DNA of 64,000 nucleotides from Anaspis maculata (GCA_949128115.1 OX421963.1:40221979-40285978); one strand, 5' to 3'. Positions 1 to 11,624 are shown, numbered from the stretch's first letter. Translations and numbers: made by a program. The notes: generated by a model from the letters alone, not told the origin.

Positions 1-644
1 TTTCACGCTTGTGACACGTGCGGCTCTTTATCTGGCAAGGGGAAGTTTTTTTATTGAAAAGCATCTATCGGATGTGACAAAGAGATGATCGAGACGATTG
101 CGGCATTAGGCACCTTGGATGCCATCACCAAGCAAGACATCGCTACGATGGAGAAATTCATTTGCCAAATTTATCAACCGGGGAGTAACTTCACCACGCT
201 GGCTCAGCTGCGTTGGTACCTTTTTTCAAAAATGCAAGCCAGCGGGGAAAAGTTACCTCCGACTCTGAGCTCATTCTTGCCGGCATTGAAAAGGGTGAAC
301 TCTACCAAGCTTATATCTGGAGTTTGGATTGTGTTGCTCTGCCTACTCTACCATCCCCAGTTGGTCACGGCTGGAGAATAGAAAGCGATGGACAAGTTAC
401 ACCTGACCTCTGTGAAATACCTTGAGCTCCGAATAGCATATTGAAGTTAATCAGGTGCTCCTGCGTGAAAAAAAGATGTGCTGCACCCTGCAAATGCCTA
501 GTTAACAAGCTGCCGCGCACTCTAATGTGTAAATGCGGGGTTGATAAAGACTTGTGTCAAAATGCCAACTGTGATCCTGATCACGCTAGCGGCGAAGAAG
601 AGGATAAGGAAGAAGAGGAGGACAAAGCAGAAGGGGAGGGTTCA
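1..644 (+). pseudogene. C-terminal part of a degenerate nuclease-like, Cys-rich TE-type gene (copy A)
   Basis: Enters from the left edge. The first 45 bases read FHACDTCGSLSGKGK, the decayed form of an F-H-A-x-x-G-C-D...GKGK block that I associate with an uncharacterised, repetitive metazoan protein family. It continues in shifting frames: ATMEKFICQIYQ and LPPTLSSFLPALKR (about 85-300), then YQAYIWSLDC and HGWRIESDGQ (about 300-420), then a Cys-rich block (about 441-570: CSCVKKRCAAPCKC, LMCKCGVDKDLCQ) and an Asp/Glu/Lys-rich tail. The order matches the other copies at 17990-19370 and 27085-28222. At least one frameshift (near 290) and a stop before 441 show it is dead. The Cys spacing resembles a tesmin/TSO1-type CXC cluster; that is resemblance only. 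The N-terminal half lies outside the window. Confidence 0.6.
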
Positions 645-2904
645 TAACTCACTTGTCGCATTTTTTTCTCATAGTACATTCATACTAAGCTTACCACGTA
701 GCAGGTTCAATTTCGAACGTGATGATAATTTGTAATCACATGTATAAATAATTAGATATTTGATGATCACATCGCTACAAAATTGATATTATATGTTTGA
801 TTCTGTGTTTCATTGACCTTTTTGTTGAAACAAATGACATCGGTGGAAAGGATAAAGGTGGAGAAGGCCCCATAAACATAAGAATGTAAGCTGGGATAAT
901 ATGTCAAATTTTTACAATTTCATCAAAACGTCATTTCAAAAAATTCTCATTGGGGATCCTCATGTGACAAACAGTGATGGCCACCCATCCTAAAGATATT
1001 CCTCAATGTTGACTCTACCACTCCAACATGTGCTTGCACATTAGTGGGCCCCAATTAAGCGGAAAAACTAAAATTAAGAAAAAAAGTCAAAATATCATGA
1101 AAATCCACGAAATTCCAGAAATTCAGAAAGATTTCAAAATCTATACCTGTTTTGGCAACTGGCACCCATAGATAAGTTCTTTCTCTACACTCTGAGTCAA
1201 TTTCGTCAACAATCTATGGTAAATTACAAAAAAAATCACAAAATAGTAATTTTTTTGACGAAAATCGAAGAAAACACGCTTTGACATAGTTGGCCATAAT
1301 TTTGGTCCGAACCAAATTTATTGTAAGTTTTGCACCTGGATATACTTCAAATGGTTTGTTTCATCTCAAAATGGTATTAGTTAGACATTACTGTTTGAAT
1401 AAATGGCTGCTTTGTCCTTCTAGTTGAACCACATTTTCAATTAAAAAAAAATACTAAACTCTTCTCCGTCATATTTTTAAACATCATAATGGGCAGTTTG
1501 ACATACCTTACCTTCTCTCCAATACTTCATCTGCAATTTAAAAAAATAATCACGAAAATCTATCGAAAAATAAAGAAATGTCAGAATTTCAAGTAATCAT
1601 CATACATGTTCGGTCTCACTTTTGACTCATCCGTTATTATTTTTTTGTCAAAATTACTTGTCAAGAATCTGTCACAATCTACGTGTAGGTGTCAAAATTC
1701 TTTTCAAAATGAGCTCTCTTACATGAAAATCGGACGAGCGGTATCAAAGATTTAACAGATGGAAAAAAAAATCATGTCTTCATTTTGAAGAGGCCATCAA
1801 GGTTACCAGACGCCACAGATCGATGGCCACCAAAAAAAATCTTCAACTAGGGATGCTACCTCATCGAACTAAACCACTTTCAAACCGTCTTCAGAAATAC
1901 CGCCACGGGAGCTGTTTTTCCTACATAAGCTCCCGGACTATACACGCTGTGTTGGAACACAGCGGTTTGGCAAAATTCCCGGCATAATGGAGGAATCACA
2001 TTATCGCATTCACCGGAGTCGATGCTAGGCCTCGTTACGGATATGCCGACGTTAGATAAACAAATAAAAAATCTCTTACCGTTCCCTTATCGTTCTAGGA
2101 GGAAGACCTTGGCGCAAGTTATTCTTCCATCTTTTTCCTTTTTTACCATCCATAGTTCCCGCCTTCCGGGATGGTGGGAGAAGGAACTTTAGTTTTTCTA
2201 ATTAAGTTTTTTGTTCTTTACATTGCCGTAATTTTTTCAACGAGCCTCTCCTAATTACTTCCAAGTTGAACTGCTTATACTTTACTGCACTAATATATCG
2301 AGTGTCTGTTTTCCTCACGACGTTTCATCCTTCGCCGCCAGATATTGCGATAGAGTGCAGCATTTTAAATACATCAGCCTAAACGCCAATGTTTTCAGTA
2401 CATACTTACCACCTGTTTTCATTTTCCAGCTCTGTCGGTGCGCTTCCTGACGAGACGATACATAGGAGAGTATGACCATCAATCAGGTAAACTAGCCAAG
2501 ACTAACTTAAAAATAACGCTCAGCAAATCTGTAAAGTGGAGTTTGAAATCTCGTGTTCTGCTCAATTGCTATTCAGAAACCAGAACTGCACTATTTGCAC
2601 GATCACAGCTGTGAATTGTCAGGTGTCTACCACTTACCTACAGAAAAGTCATGGGGGAAATAATGAAAATAATTTAAAAAGAAAATGATAATACCATAGG
2701 TATCCATCTCCAAGTTGGCAATATTCAGACGACTAGACAATATGTAACTTCCCACACGCGTGTTTCACCCTTCTTGCTGTAACTTCAACACTCAGCAGTG
2801 AAGAGACAACAAGCCCAAAAGCCTGGTATTACGACGTTTCTCGCGAAGTCCTAAATATCATCTTACATTTCGGGGACGTCATTTACATTTACCAAGTAAC
2901 TAGA
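645..2904. other. AT-rich non-coding DNA, no gene seen
   Basis: No open frame longer than about 65 codons and no recognisable domain. It directly follows copy A, so part of it may be the right flank or right inverted arm of that element; the partner arm would be off the left edge and cannot be checked here. Confidence 0.5.
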
Positions 2905-2971
2905 TACAGGGTGATTCAAAAGTGTCGGACCAAAACCATAATACGGTCTATAATTCAGAATCTTATAATAA

Positions 2972-3492
2972 TGTTACGAGCGGCGATCTTGTACATATAG
3001 GTAAACACTCGATGTTTCTGGATCGTTCCACCATTAGATCGCAGTGTAGAAGTCTGGAGCGATCTCGTGCATTCCAGAGCGTTCGTATATGTGAAACCCA
3101 ATGGAGACCGAACGCTCGATCAAGGGACATCAGTCCACTTTGGCGGAGGCGCGGATTCCAGAACACATGGAAAGCATACGAGTAACGTGTGTGATTATTC
3201 AGGAATGATCTAGAAACCGCATATGCCAGACCACCATGGAATTTGCTGAAAGCAGACAGAAGTTTCGAGAACATTATTCGGAGGCCTTATATAAGGCGTC
3301 AGCCGGCAGCTCGCGGCAGTATTGAATAAGAAGGCGAAGAGTTATAGCGAGCGATAACAAGCGAAGTACCTGCGAAATAATTCCAAGTGGATAATTGTTG
3401 TTATTTATTGTAGTAGTACGCAGAAATAAACAGTGTGTATTTTAAAAGATCGTCTCAATTATATTCGAACCCGTACGCGAAATATCGTAACA
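2972..3492 (+). mobile_element. Solo LTR, copy 1 (Ty3/gypsy-like)
   Basis: Begins TGTTACGAGCGGCGAT and ends CGCGAAATATCGTAACA, flanked by the 4-bp duplication ATAA (2968-2971 and 3493-3496). Two more copies (16413-16921 and 52053-52567, both on the other strand) align over the whole length, and each has its own 4-bp duplication. A TATA-like TTATATAAG lies at about 3287 and AATAAA at about 3424, the expected U3/R layout. No internal region or second LTR is present, so it is a recombination-derived solo LTR. The 4-bp duplication suits gypsy; the family is not proven. Confidence 0.88.
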
Positions 3493-4265
3493 ATAATTAT
3501 GGAGCCCATGCACCAAAAATATTTAAAAAATTCTTCGACATTTGAAGAGTTGAAAGGTAGTCCTTTTAATTCTTCTAGTTTCGTTATTTTAGAAGGATTC
3601 AATGAGCTATTGGTCGTAGAATTATAAGAAAGAAATATCAACCACTGGACTGGATGTGTATTGAATTTCTGCTTTCTGTATACAGGGTGGTGAAAATTTC
3701 GATGCTCACCATTGGTATCTTGGAAACGGTAAGAGATACGGAGTCGGTTAAATTAGAAAAAAGTTGCGCATTTTTGTGGCGATTGAGAATCTGAAAAGAA
3801 ACTTTGAATATTTTGATTGGTTTACGATTTATCACGAAAAAACTGAAAATTTTGATTTCAGAAATTATTTTTTATCTTTCCAACCATTCAAGCTATTTCA
3901 ATAAAACTTGGTAGTTTTATGTTTTTGATCACTCCGAGTCGACCAACGTTGGCAGAAATTTTCCAGGCCTTCTAGATGTCAAATTATGATAGTCAACTTT
4001 TGTTTTTCTTATGGCCGCCATATTGGATTTTTGCACAAATAGATAGAGAAAAAAATTAGCTTTCCGAATTTGTAACCAACATGTTATTTTTATGACATTT
4101 TAACCGTCAAATTTTGAAATTCTCGTAAATTATTGACCAAATCGGGAATGCTTTGAAAAACAATTGGAATATTATCAATAGTGTCAATAGCAACAACAAA
4201 AAAGTGACAGATGGTGTGCAATTGACGTATCTAACTTCTTAATCGTGTTTTGTGCTTGTTTGTAC

Positions 4266-4448
4266 CGGTAGTTCATAAATTGAATGGGTCAAGGGTGTCT
4301 GTGAGTTCAAAACCGTCTGTCGGAACTAGCATATCGTTCTTGTTAAAGTTTGACAAATTTATTAGAAAAGGAGTAAGGATTACCCTAGTTTTGACAGACG
4401 TTTTTGAATTCACAGGCACCCTTGACTCATTTAATTTATGAGCTCTCT
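4266..4448. mobile_element. Foldback MITE inside the left arm
   Basis: Absent from the equivalent place in the right arm. Its ends are inverted repeats of about 50 bp (GTTCATAAATTGAATGGGTC and, reversed, GCTCATAAATTAAATGAGTC, then AAGGGTG(T/C)CTGTGA). GTAC at 4262-4265 and 4449-4452 is a possible 4-bp target duplication. Confidence 0.6.
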
Positions 4449-5586
4449 GTACAAACCATGGATGTAGGAATGGCTGGATGGAGCATTACGTCAAAAATGC
4501 GGTTCCCAAACCGGAAATGTCAGAAAAGGCCTCCAAAGTGAACTTGATTTAGTCGGGTAACAGTGGCGCACAATTATTTTTTTCAAGGGTTTGGCATTTC
4601 AGCTGTCACAAAACGTAAATCGCCAATGCCATCACGTACATTGAGAAAATTTGAAGATAATAAAGAAAAATGCGGCCGAGGTAGTGACTAAATCGCGTTG
4701 TTGTTCAGTTGGGTCTCACGAAAATGCAGGTCAGCCAATATTATAGCAGATCAGCAAGAGACCTTATACAGTTATCCGGCCAGGCAAGGCTGCAAGAATT
4801 TTGTGCCCTGTCGCCGCCAGTAGCAACGCTTTGGGAACTTGGTGCTTATAAATGTGACCTTTTATTCATACACCAAGGAGGTGAAAATCCGAAATTGAAC
4901 CCCTCTGATTGAAAAACCACCCCCTGGACTAGTTTAGCAATGTCGTTGAAGCAGCCATTGAAAGGACTTGGAGTGGAGCAACTTGTGATTGTAGCCTGAA
5001 GCTGCTCGTAGAAAATTAAAGGAGTCTGCTTATATGGGCTAACCTACAAGAACTGATCTATTTGACCTGCAAAAGTGACTGGCCTCCACTTCAAACTCCT
5101 CAAAACTCCAAATCAAAATTTTCCAATTTTGAGCTTGTTTCAGTACCGAATAAAATTGTGTTTGCTCGTACAAGTGTAGTGTAAGGCTTGATTGGATATC
5201 TGGATGAAATAGGCAATTTATTTCAAATATCACGTACATAGGCGCTTATACTATAGTTAGTAAAAGACAAATAATTATAACTGCTATCTACGAACATGTT
5301 TTTAATATCAATCATAATGAAGAAATCACTTCTGACTTCTGGAACAGTAGACAGTGGTATCGACACCAAAGTGAGCAACAATTTCACAGGAATTTCTTGA
5401 CCTTAAGAATCATGATTAGTCTGAGCTTAATGCAAAAGGTTAATACTTGCAAGATATAACTACTGAGTATTGAGTACTTGGTATATTGATAACCGAGGAC
5501 TCAATCACTGATATCTCAACTTTAACATACATAATTGTAGTACCAGTGACAACAAAAAAACAGACCACTGTCATTCATTATTTCAC

Positions 5587-5708
5587 GGTTTTTGCAACAA
5601 TTTGGACTCCAAATGCTCCTCAATTAGGATATGTCCATATCTTGGCTGTTAGTTGCAACCGACATGTCCAAATTGGAGGTCGTTTGGGCCAAATTGTTGA
5701 AAAAAACC
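5587..5708. repeat. Small imperfect hairpin
   Basis: GGTTTTTGCAACAATTTGGA at 5587 pairs with CCAAATTGTTGAAAAAAACC ending at 5708, and CATATCC/GACATGTCC lie near the loop. Likely a short MITE or foldback; no target duplication was identified. Confidence 0.5.
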
Positions 5709-7251
5709 GGTTGAGTACTGAATGACTGTGTCCTCCTTTTTTGTCCACACTGGTACCAATTCAAAAGGAACTTCAAGTGCTAACATTCAAACTGGTGAAC
5801 TGAGTGGAAAACATTTTGAAAGAACTTGGCTTAAGTTTTTCAAAGTTAGGTAGGTTATAGCATTGTTGTACCTAAGGTACTTATTTTTACAACTGTTTTT
5901 GCAACAAATTCCAACACAGTTACTAGAAAAGGTAAAGCGTTTGTGAAAGCATAAGCTTTTGTTGCATTATAAAACTTCCAACAGGACAAGATGTTTTGGC
6001 AGCATGGCAGCTTCGATGACAGCACAAGTGAGCCAAGTCTTTCTCCATTTGAGAACGGCAGTAGATAGCAGCCAAAACGCAGTATCCTAACTAGTTTTTT
6101 CGAGAGTTTTTGCCATTCCACATTGCACTTGGTGAAGTCTTGTATCAGTCAGCAAATTTTCTTTCAGGCAAGTATTATTAGCTTGGAAATATGTCCGAAA
6201 ACAAAGCCGAAGAACGGAATTCTTCATCTAAAACCAATCCATTCAACGTATATCCCCGAGCATCTTCATCTTCATCTCCATCATTCAAACGAGCATTCAA
6301 ACTTCTAATTTTATTTGAAGTGTTGACTTGGGAGTTGCCGAGTTTCCACTATTTTCTGCAAGAAATCAGAACCTCATTAAAAAATAATCATGTAGCCCCC
6401 GTTTGCACCAAAAATTTGATCATGAAATAGTAAATCGAGGTTTTTTTGCTGAATTTTAGCGTAGTACCTGATGAAAAATGCAGTTTTACAAAAAAAAAAA
6501 ATGGGAAAATGTTCATTTCTCAACAGCTTAGATGCATCGCCTGTGGTCAGTCAACTGGCAGACCAAAGAAAATCCTCAATTAGCTATTTCATGATTAAAT
6601 TCTTATGCTGCAACCGAGGGTAGGTTAAATAAAGATTGCAATTTGTTGGGCGATTTGGCCCTTTTTTCTAAGATGCCTGATGGATGTAACGCCACTGAAG
6701 GTGCTGTCAAATCGCATAAGTGAGGTTATGTAAGGTGGTGGAATGGAGCGTTTTTCGGGGAAAAAATGAATTAACATGAATATTACGGCCAGTAATTCAT
6801 CAAACTTGACTTACCGATGAAGCGCAATGCCCTCTGAACTTGAGGTTGTGGTCCGCAACAGCCCGCACAATTTACAGGACACCATCGTGGACAACTCTGC
6901 AAAATGAATCGGATTACAAACGAACTGTACTGGAACTGGTAGAAAAAAACATTATTCTCGTTGCTGTTATGATAGATCAGACATTACTTACTCAGAATTA
7001 CAAATTTTGATGCACTCAATTCCACTTATTTGGACTGACGCGATTTCTGTGACAGCCAGTTGACGGTTTCGAACAGCGTGTTGATTATATTTCAAAAATC
7101 AAGTTCACCTTGGAGGCCTCGCTTCCGCTTTAAGCCCCGCCCCTCAGCTCAAAATCGGGTACCAAAAATTCAATTGTTTTTGGCTTTATGCTCTATCCAG
7201 CCATTCCTACATCCATGGTACAAACAAGCACAAAACAAGATTAAGAAGTTA

Positions 7252-7390
7252 CGGCTCGATACCAAGTTGGGGCTGAGACCGCCGTAAGTGCCGTTACCAT
7301 AGCAACGGCGGATACCAACCAATCAGACCGCGCTGTATTTGGCGAGTTACGCCGTCACAAACTTTGCGCCTGCAACTTGGTATCGGGCCC
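7252..7390. mobile_element. PIF/Harbinger-type MITE with TTA duplication
   Basis: Terminal inverted repeats GGCTCGATACCAAGTTG and (reversed) GGGCCCGATACCAAGTTG, flanked by TTA at 7249-7251 and 7391-7393. The left arm of the host foldback has the uninterrupted site (GTATCTAACTTCTTAAT near 4229-4245), which serves as an empty site and confirms the 3-bp TTA duplication. TWA targets are typical of PIF/Harbinger. Confidence 0.82.
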
Positions 7391-7976
7391 TTAGATACGT
7401 CAATTGAACACAATCTGTCTATTTTCTGTTGTTGCTATTGATAATATTTCAATTCTTTTTCAAAGCATTCCCGATTTTGTCAATAATTTACGAAAATTTC
7501 AAAATTTGACGCTAAAAATGTCATAAAAAGAACATGTTGGTTACTAATTCGGAAAGCTAATTTTTTTCTCTATCTATTTGTGCAAAAATCCAATATGGCG
7601 GCCATAAGAAAAACAAAAGTTGACTATCATAATTTGACATCTAGAAGGCCTGGAAAACTTCTGCTAACGTTGATCGACTCGGAGTGATCAAAAACATAAA
7701 ACTACCAAGTTTGATTGAAATAGCTTGAATGGTTGGAAAGATAAAAAATAATTTCTGAAATCAAAATTTTCAGTTTTTTCGTGATAAATCGTAAACTAAT
7801 CAAAATATTCAAAGTTTCTTTTCAGATTCTCAATCGCCACAAAAATGCGCAACTTTTTTCTAATTTAACCGACCTCGTATCTCTTACCGTTTCCAAGATA
7901 CTAATGGTGAGCATCGAAATTTTCACCACCCTGTAGAGTGAGTCAGAAAACTCGTAACATTATACAATCATAAGTA

Positions 7977-8285
7977 ATATCACAAGTGCTTCGATTTTCA
8001 CGACAATTTTGGCCTAGCGATCGCGAGTGCTGTGTGCTGATTGTAACGATAACTGCCCGACTCCGTAGGAGGAGTGCATTTATCTATGGACAATCAGCCA
8101 GAGGGAAACGCTTGGCCAAAATATCTGGGAAAAATGTCAAGCACGAGTGAAATTTAGCTGATTATTGCAAAAAAGGTCCGAAGTGACAGCCGTCAGATTT
8201 AGTTGTTCACTTCCATTTTATTCGGTTGCTCTTGACAGTGGGAAATAGATAGTTTATCATCCTTGTAGCTCTAATAATCAAGCGC
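7977..8285 (+). repeat. 300-bp dispersed repeat, copy 1
   Basis: Reverse-complement match to 10241-10564, for example GCGATCGCGAGTGCTG, CCGACTCCGTAGGAGGAG, GCTTGGCCAAAATAT and CTTGACAGTGGGA. The second copy forms most of the hAT MITE at 10112-10721; this copy lacks the CAGGGCCGGC ends. Confidence 0.75.
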
Positions 8286-8636
8286 GTTGTATGTATATAA
8301 TAATCTTCAGAAATGCCCTCAAATCATTCGGTTTGTACCTTAACCAATTTGAAGCAAAGCAATTTCTAGAGAAGTTGGATTTTCGTACTTCATGATATGA
8401 CTTCTTTGCTTTATAGAGAATGGAATTCTAGTACAGACACAATAGCTGATTTTTTTATTCGTTGTTCTGCAACCAACAGTTTACTAAAAATCTTTTGAAA
8501 TAAAATAAATGGACCACCTTGTGACCCACTCCGAAAATGAAAATCTAAATCATTTTTGAATATCTTTGGTGGGCTTCATGGATGATTCCATGTATCCTAT
8601 TATAGTTTTGGCCCGATATTTTTGAATCACCTTGTA

Positions 8637-9454
8637 TAAACAATTTCTTACAAGTTGCATTGCTCTCGTGCGTTTCCACTACATCCGGGAGCGAACGCGG
8701 TGATTCCGGATTACTCTAGCAAACTGGAGATCTCGACGCGCAAGTAAGACAGATCTGCACAATAGGCGGAGGAGCCACGATCGAGAGATCAGAGATGTGC
8801 CTTTACGCATAATTGTATATTATTCAACAAGCGGGTAATGATTGCTTCTTACTCATGAGGATGCAGTTTGCCGACACTTGTCAAGTGTCGTAAAGCATCC
8901 GAATAAGTAATAGCCATTACCCGCGAGTAGAACACTATGCTTTATCCAGTCTTATTGAAAAATGCAGGCATGTATGTGCGTGATAATGCGTGCATTATTC
9001 AATAGGATTGGATAAGTAATATTTATCGCATGTTTCAAGAATAAAATTATTCATGTTTCCTGAAGAAAATTTGGCGATAAACCTCGCGATAAACAGTACA
9101 AAAACATTTATTTACTATATACTTACGTTACAAAGTGTCCCAGAATAAAGCGGCTAACGCTTAACCGCATAGATTCCACACATCAAGTCATCAAAGGTGT
9201 ACGAGACCGTTTTTCAAAATTCGCCCTATATATATTTAAACATAAGCTATTTCCAAGGAGGACAAGTAGGTAACTTGTGAATCTTTACGGCCACCTTGAG
9301 ATATTTACGTCCACCAGACAAAAAATTATTATAATCGCGGCTGCAAGCGCCATTGTTTTTGGCAGATTCCTTTGCTTTTATCGCGATACGTTGTTGTGTC
9401 AACACTTTTGCATTATAGTACCTATACCTAACGGAATTGTTTATTTTGTTCCAG
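8637..9454. other. Non-coding intergenic/intronic DNA with one strong hairpin
   Basis: No gene recognised. An imperfect palindrome at 8830-8924 (GCGGGTAATG ... CATTACCCGC, centre GACACTTGTCAAGTGTC) is a likely miniature foldback. The rest may be the intron upstream of the Ras-like exon at 9455. Confidence 0.5.
8830..8924. repeat. 95-bp foldback hairpin
   Basis: Arms GCGGGTAATG and CATTACCCGC, also GATGC..GCATC, around the perfect centre CGACACTTGTCAAGTGTCG. Confidence 0.7.
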
Positions 9455-9528
9455 AGACTAGATATAAACACGAGGTCCTCGTGGACAACGAACCCATTCT
9501 GTACGAGATACTAGACACATGCCCAAAG
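9455..9528 (+). CDS. Ras-like small GTPase (RERG/RASL11-12 type), internal exon with G2-G3 segment
   Basis: Acceptor ATTTTGTTCCAG at 9454, donor AAG|GTATGC at 9528/9529. The exon starts with two bases of a split codon and encodes TRYKHEVLVDNEPILYEILD then TCPK, the beta2-beta3/switch II segment of Ras-family GTPases (compare the ...EILDTAGQ pattern of the family). It ends in phase 0 and reads straight into NEDDLPSP of the exon at 37992. The G3 DxxG motif is DTCP: the invariant Gly and the catalytic Gln position are lost, so GTP hydrolysis is probably unusual. The P-loop exon should lie upstream; I could not find one in 1-9454, so it is probably outside the window. The open frame extending either side of the exon is intron read-through. 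Confidence 0.85.
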
Positions 9529-10111
9529 GTATGCACATACTATTCTTGCTGGATGCCTAGCCACCTACCTATTATAATGCAGTGCATAAAAAATTGTGCT
9601 TACTGATTACTGATGGGTGATGCTCGCCTGTAAATCCTGAAATGTGTTAACATGTCAACCTCAAATTCGAAGTCAACTTTTGCCTTTGTTGTTTTTAATG
9701 TTTTTCTTGACCACTCCACTAAACACTAACTCGAAAAGTGGCTATCTCAGTAAACTTGATAAGTTCGCCAAAAAGGTATCATCCAGATGAATCGCACTCG
9801 TCTTCAATGATTTAATCGGTAGGTAAGTGTAACTTTGACGGAAAAGGTCCAGGTGATTTCGCCGCTGTATAAGTTGAAAATGAGAATGTTGTAGGTATTT
9901 GCGATTAGAAATAATATTTCTCGCGACAAGATGACTCCCAAATGCAAATAGAAATTAAAAGTGACAGGCGAACTGCTAGTGACATCAAAGTGACATAACA
10001 ATGGCAACCAATCATCATCAACGCATTCCGCTGTTGGCAGTCATTTTGTGGCGGGAAAAATTATTTCAAATCGCGAATTCGACAGAGCTCGTAGTGGAAA
10101 TTTACTGAATG

Positions 10112-10721
10112 CAGGGCCGGCTTTACAGCTTTTAGCGCTCAAGGCAAAGTTCTGTAATGCGCCTTTTTATGAATGAAAAAATAGCATCTCAAGCGATTTT
10201 TTTTTCAAATGATAACAATAATGTTGATAATTACATACAATGCCCTTGATTATTAGACCTAGAAGGATAATATTCACTTATCTAAATCCCACTGTCAATG
10301 GCAACGAAATGAAAATGATGTGAACAACAAAATTCGACAGCTGTCACTTCGAATTTCTTTTTTGCACTAATCATCAAAATACGAGTCAAAATATCACTCG
10401 TGCTCGAGATTTTCCTAGATAATTTTGGCCAAGCGTTCCTCTCGGGTTGATTGTGCCTAGATAAATGCCCTCCTCCTACGGAGTCGGGCATTTATCGCTA
10501 ACACCAGCACTCGCGATCGCCTGGCCAAAATTATCGTAAAAATCTAGGGACTTGTGATATCACTGTTGTTTATAATTGAAAATTGCACAAATTGTGAGTA
10601 CAAAAGTGGCGCAGGCGAAATTTTTTCGAGATAATAGAGAGATAAAGGGCGCTCAGGCGCCTCCCTAGGGTTTGGCGCCCGAGGCGGTTGCCTCGCTTGC
10701 CACACCCTGAAGCCGGCCCTG
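10112..10721. mobile_element. Non-autonomous hAT element with perfect 8-bp TSD
   Basis: Ends CAGGGCCGGCTTTA and TGAAGCCGGCCCTG are inverted, and the flanks are the perfect 8-bp duplication ACTGAATG (10104-10111 and 10722-10729). CAG...CTG ends with 8-bp duplications are diagnostic of hAT. The 610-bp body has no transposase. About half of it (10241-10564) is the dispersed repeat also found at 7977-8285. Confidence 0.92.
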
Positions 10722-11209
10722 ACTGAATGTACAATCCTGCACTTCTTTCTGCTTATCATAGCTTGTGCTTGCCCCTAGGGTTTAAAATTGTTCCAACTCA
10801 ATGGAGACAAGTGAACTGAAGCTTTCACGAGCTTTCACAATTCAGAAAACAATGCCTGTATCTAGCTATCTATTCAATATTATTTTGTGGTGTGGTGTGT
10901 CTGATAAGTGATTGAATAATTAATTATAGTGGTATTATTCATGCATCGATCGCTGCCAACTAAAAAACGAACGCATACACGCGGCTAGAATTTCGAATCC
11001 TTCTCCCCTCGCAGGCTCGTCGTGCCCCAAAACCAATCGTGTGACAATATTATGTCTTTACCGAAATAAAATTGTTCATTTTTCAAGGTGAAGATACAGT
11101 TAAGAAGTATAATATCAAAAATATATAGGTACATATGTGAAACTAAGGAATACGTGAATATAATAAATTTCTTCGTAGGATTTTTGAGGACGCCAGGGTC
11201 GCCAAAATC

Positions 11210-11624
11210 CAAATCAAATCAAATCAAATTCTTTATTTCCTTATTGGCTACAAAGTAGTAGGTATAGGATTTGTCAATATAAAAAAAGTAAACTACATCA
11301 CATAACGATTAGTACAAACAACATAATAATTAAAACAGTCGGTCATACCATCAGTCACCAACAAAAAGCCACCCATCTTGGTAGGTCAGCGACCCAACAC
11401 AAGGGCTACAGTTCGTTCGATGCATAAATGCATCTGTCGACTAAGAAGCCCCTCAATCTCTTTTTAAAGAGGTACGGGCTTTCAATATTTCGAATGGCAT
11501 CGGGAAGCCCATTGTAAAACCTGACGCCAGCGTATGCTGCGGACCTTTCATATGCCGCAATTTGCTGCTGCAATTTCGGAAATGAAATATTTTGTAAAGA
11601 ATATTGAAGAAATTGAAGAAGCAT
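11210..11624 (-). pseudogene. 3' end of a truncated LINE (reverse transcriptase C-terminus)
   Basis: On the - strand the frame reads ERSAAYAGVRFYNGLPDAIR then FKKRLRGFLVDR, the typical GxRxYNxLPDxI...FKxxLKxFL end of non-LTR retrotransposon polymerases (CR1/Jockey-like). It stops at 11406 and is followed by a short 3' UTR ending in a (GATTT)n tail (11210-11230), as in many insect LINEs. Only about 60 codons of coding sequence remain, so this is a 5'-truncated copy. A 31-bp sequence at 11572-11602 recurs at 11711-11741. Confidence 0.72.

Larger units (their letters stand above)
3683..7933. mobile_element. Inner foldback element, arms about 0.8 kb, TA + CAGGGTGGTG ends
   Basis: Left arm (3683 to about 4510) and right arm (about 7160 to 7933) are near-perfect reverse complements: CAGGGTGGTGAAAATTTCGA, then AACGGTAAGAGATAC, GTTGCGCATTTTTGTGGCGA, AGTTTTATGTTTTTGATCAC and AACATGTT..TTTTATGACATTTT. 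TA flanks each end. The left arm carries a 183-bp MITE (4266-4448) and the right arm a different 139-bp MITE (7252-7390), each absent from the opposite arm. The spacer (about 4510-7160) has no recognisable gene, only open frames under 90 codons and a small hairpin at 5587-5708. Confidence 0.8.
2907..8634. mobile_element. Outer foldback element with TA + CAGGGTGATTC ends
   Basis: Left end TA|CAGGGTGATTCAAAAGTGTC and right end (reverse complement) TA|CAAGGTGATTCAAAAAT, followed on both sides by matching GG(A/G)CCAAAAC and, further in, GAGCCCA..CACCAAA(A/G)ATATT. The arms are short (about 150-200 bp recognisable) and diverged. A TA dinucleotide flanks both ends, as expected of Tc1/mariner-type insertion. 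It contains a solo LTR in the left arm, a complete second foldback (3683-7933) and a copy of a 300-bp repeat (7977-8285) in the right arm. Confidence 0.6.

Noticed and set aside
8655..8700. P-loop exon of the Ras-like gene (a short LVRF-like stretch)
   Set aside because: No GxxxxGKS, a stop soon after and no donor compatible with the phase of the exon at 9455.
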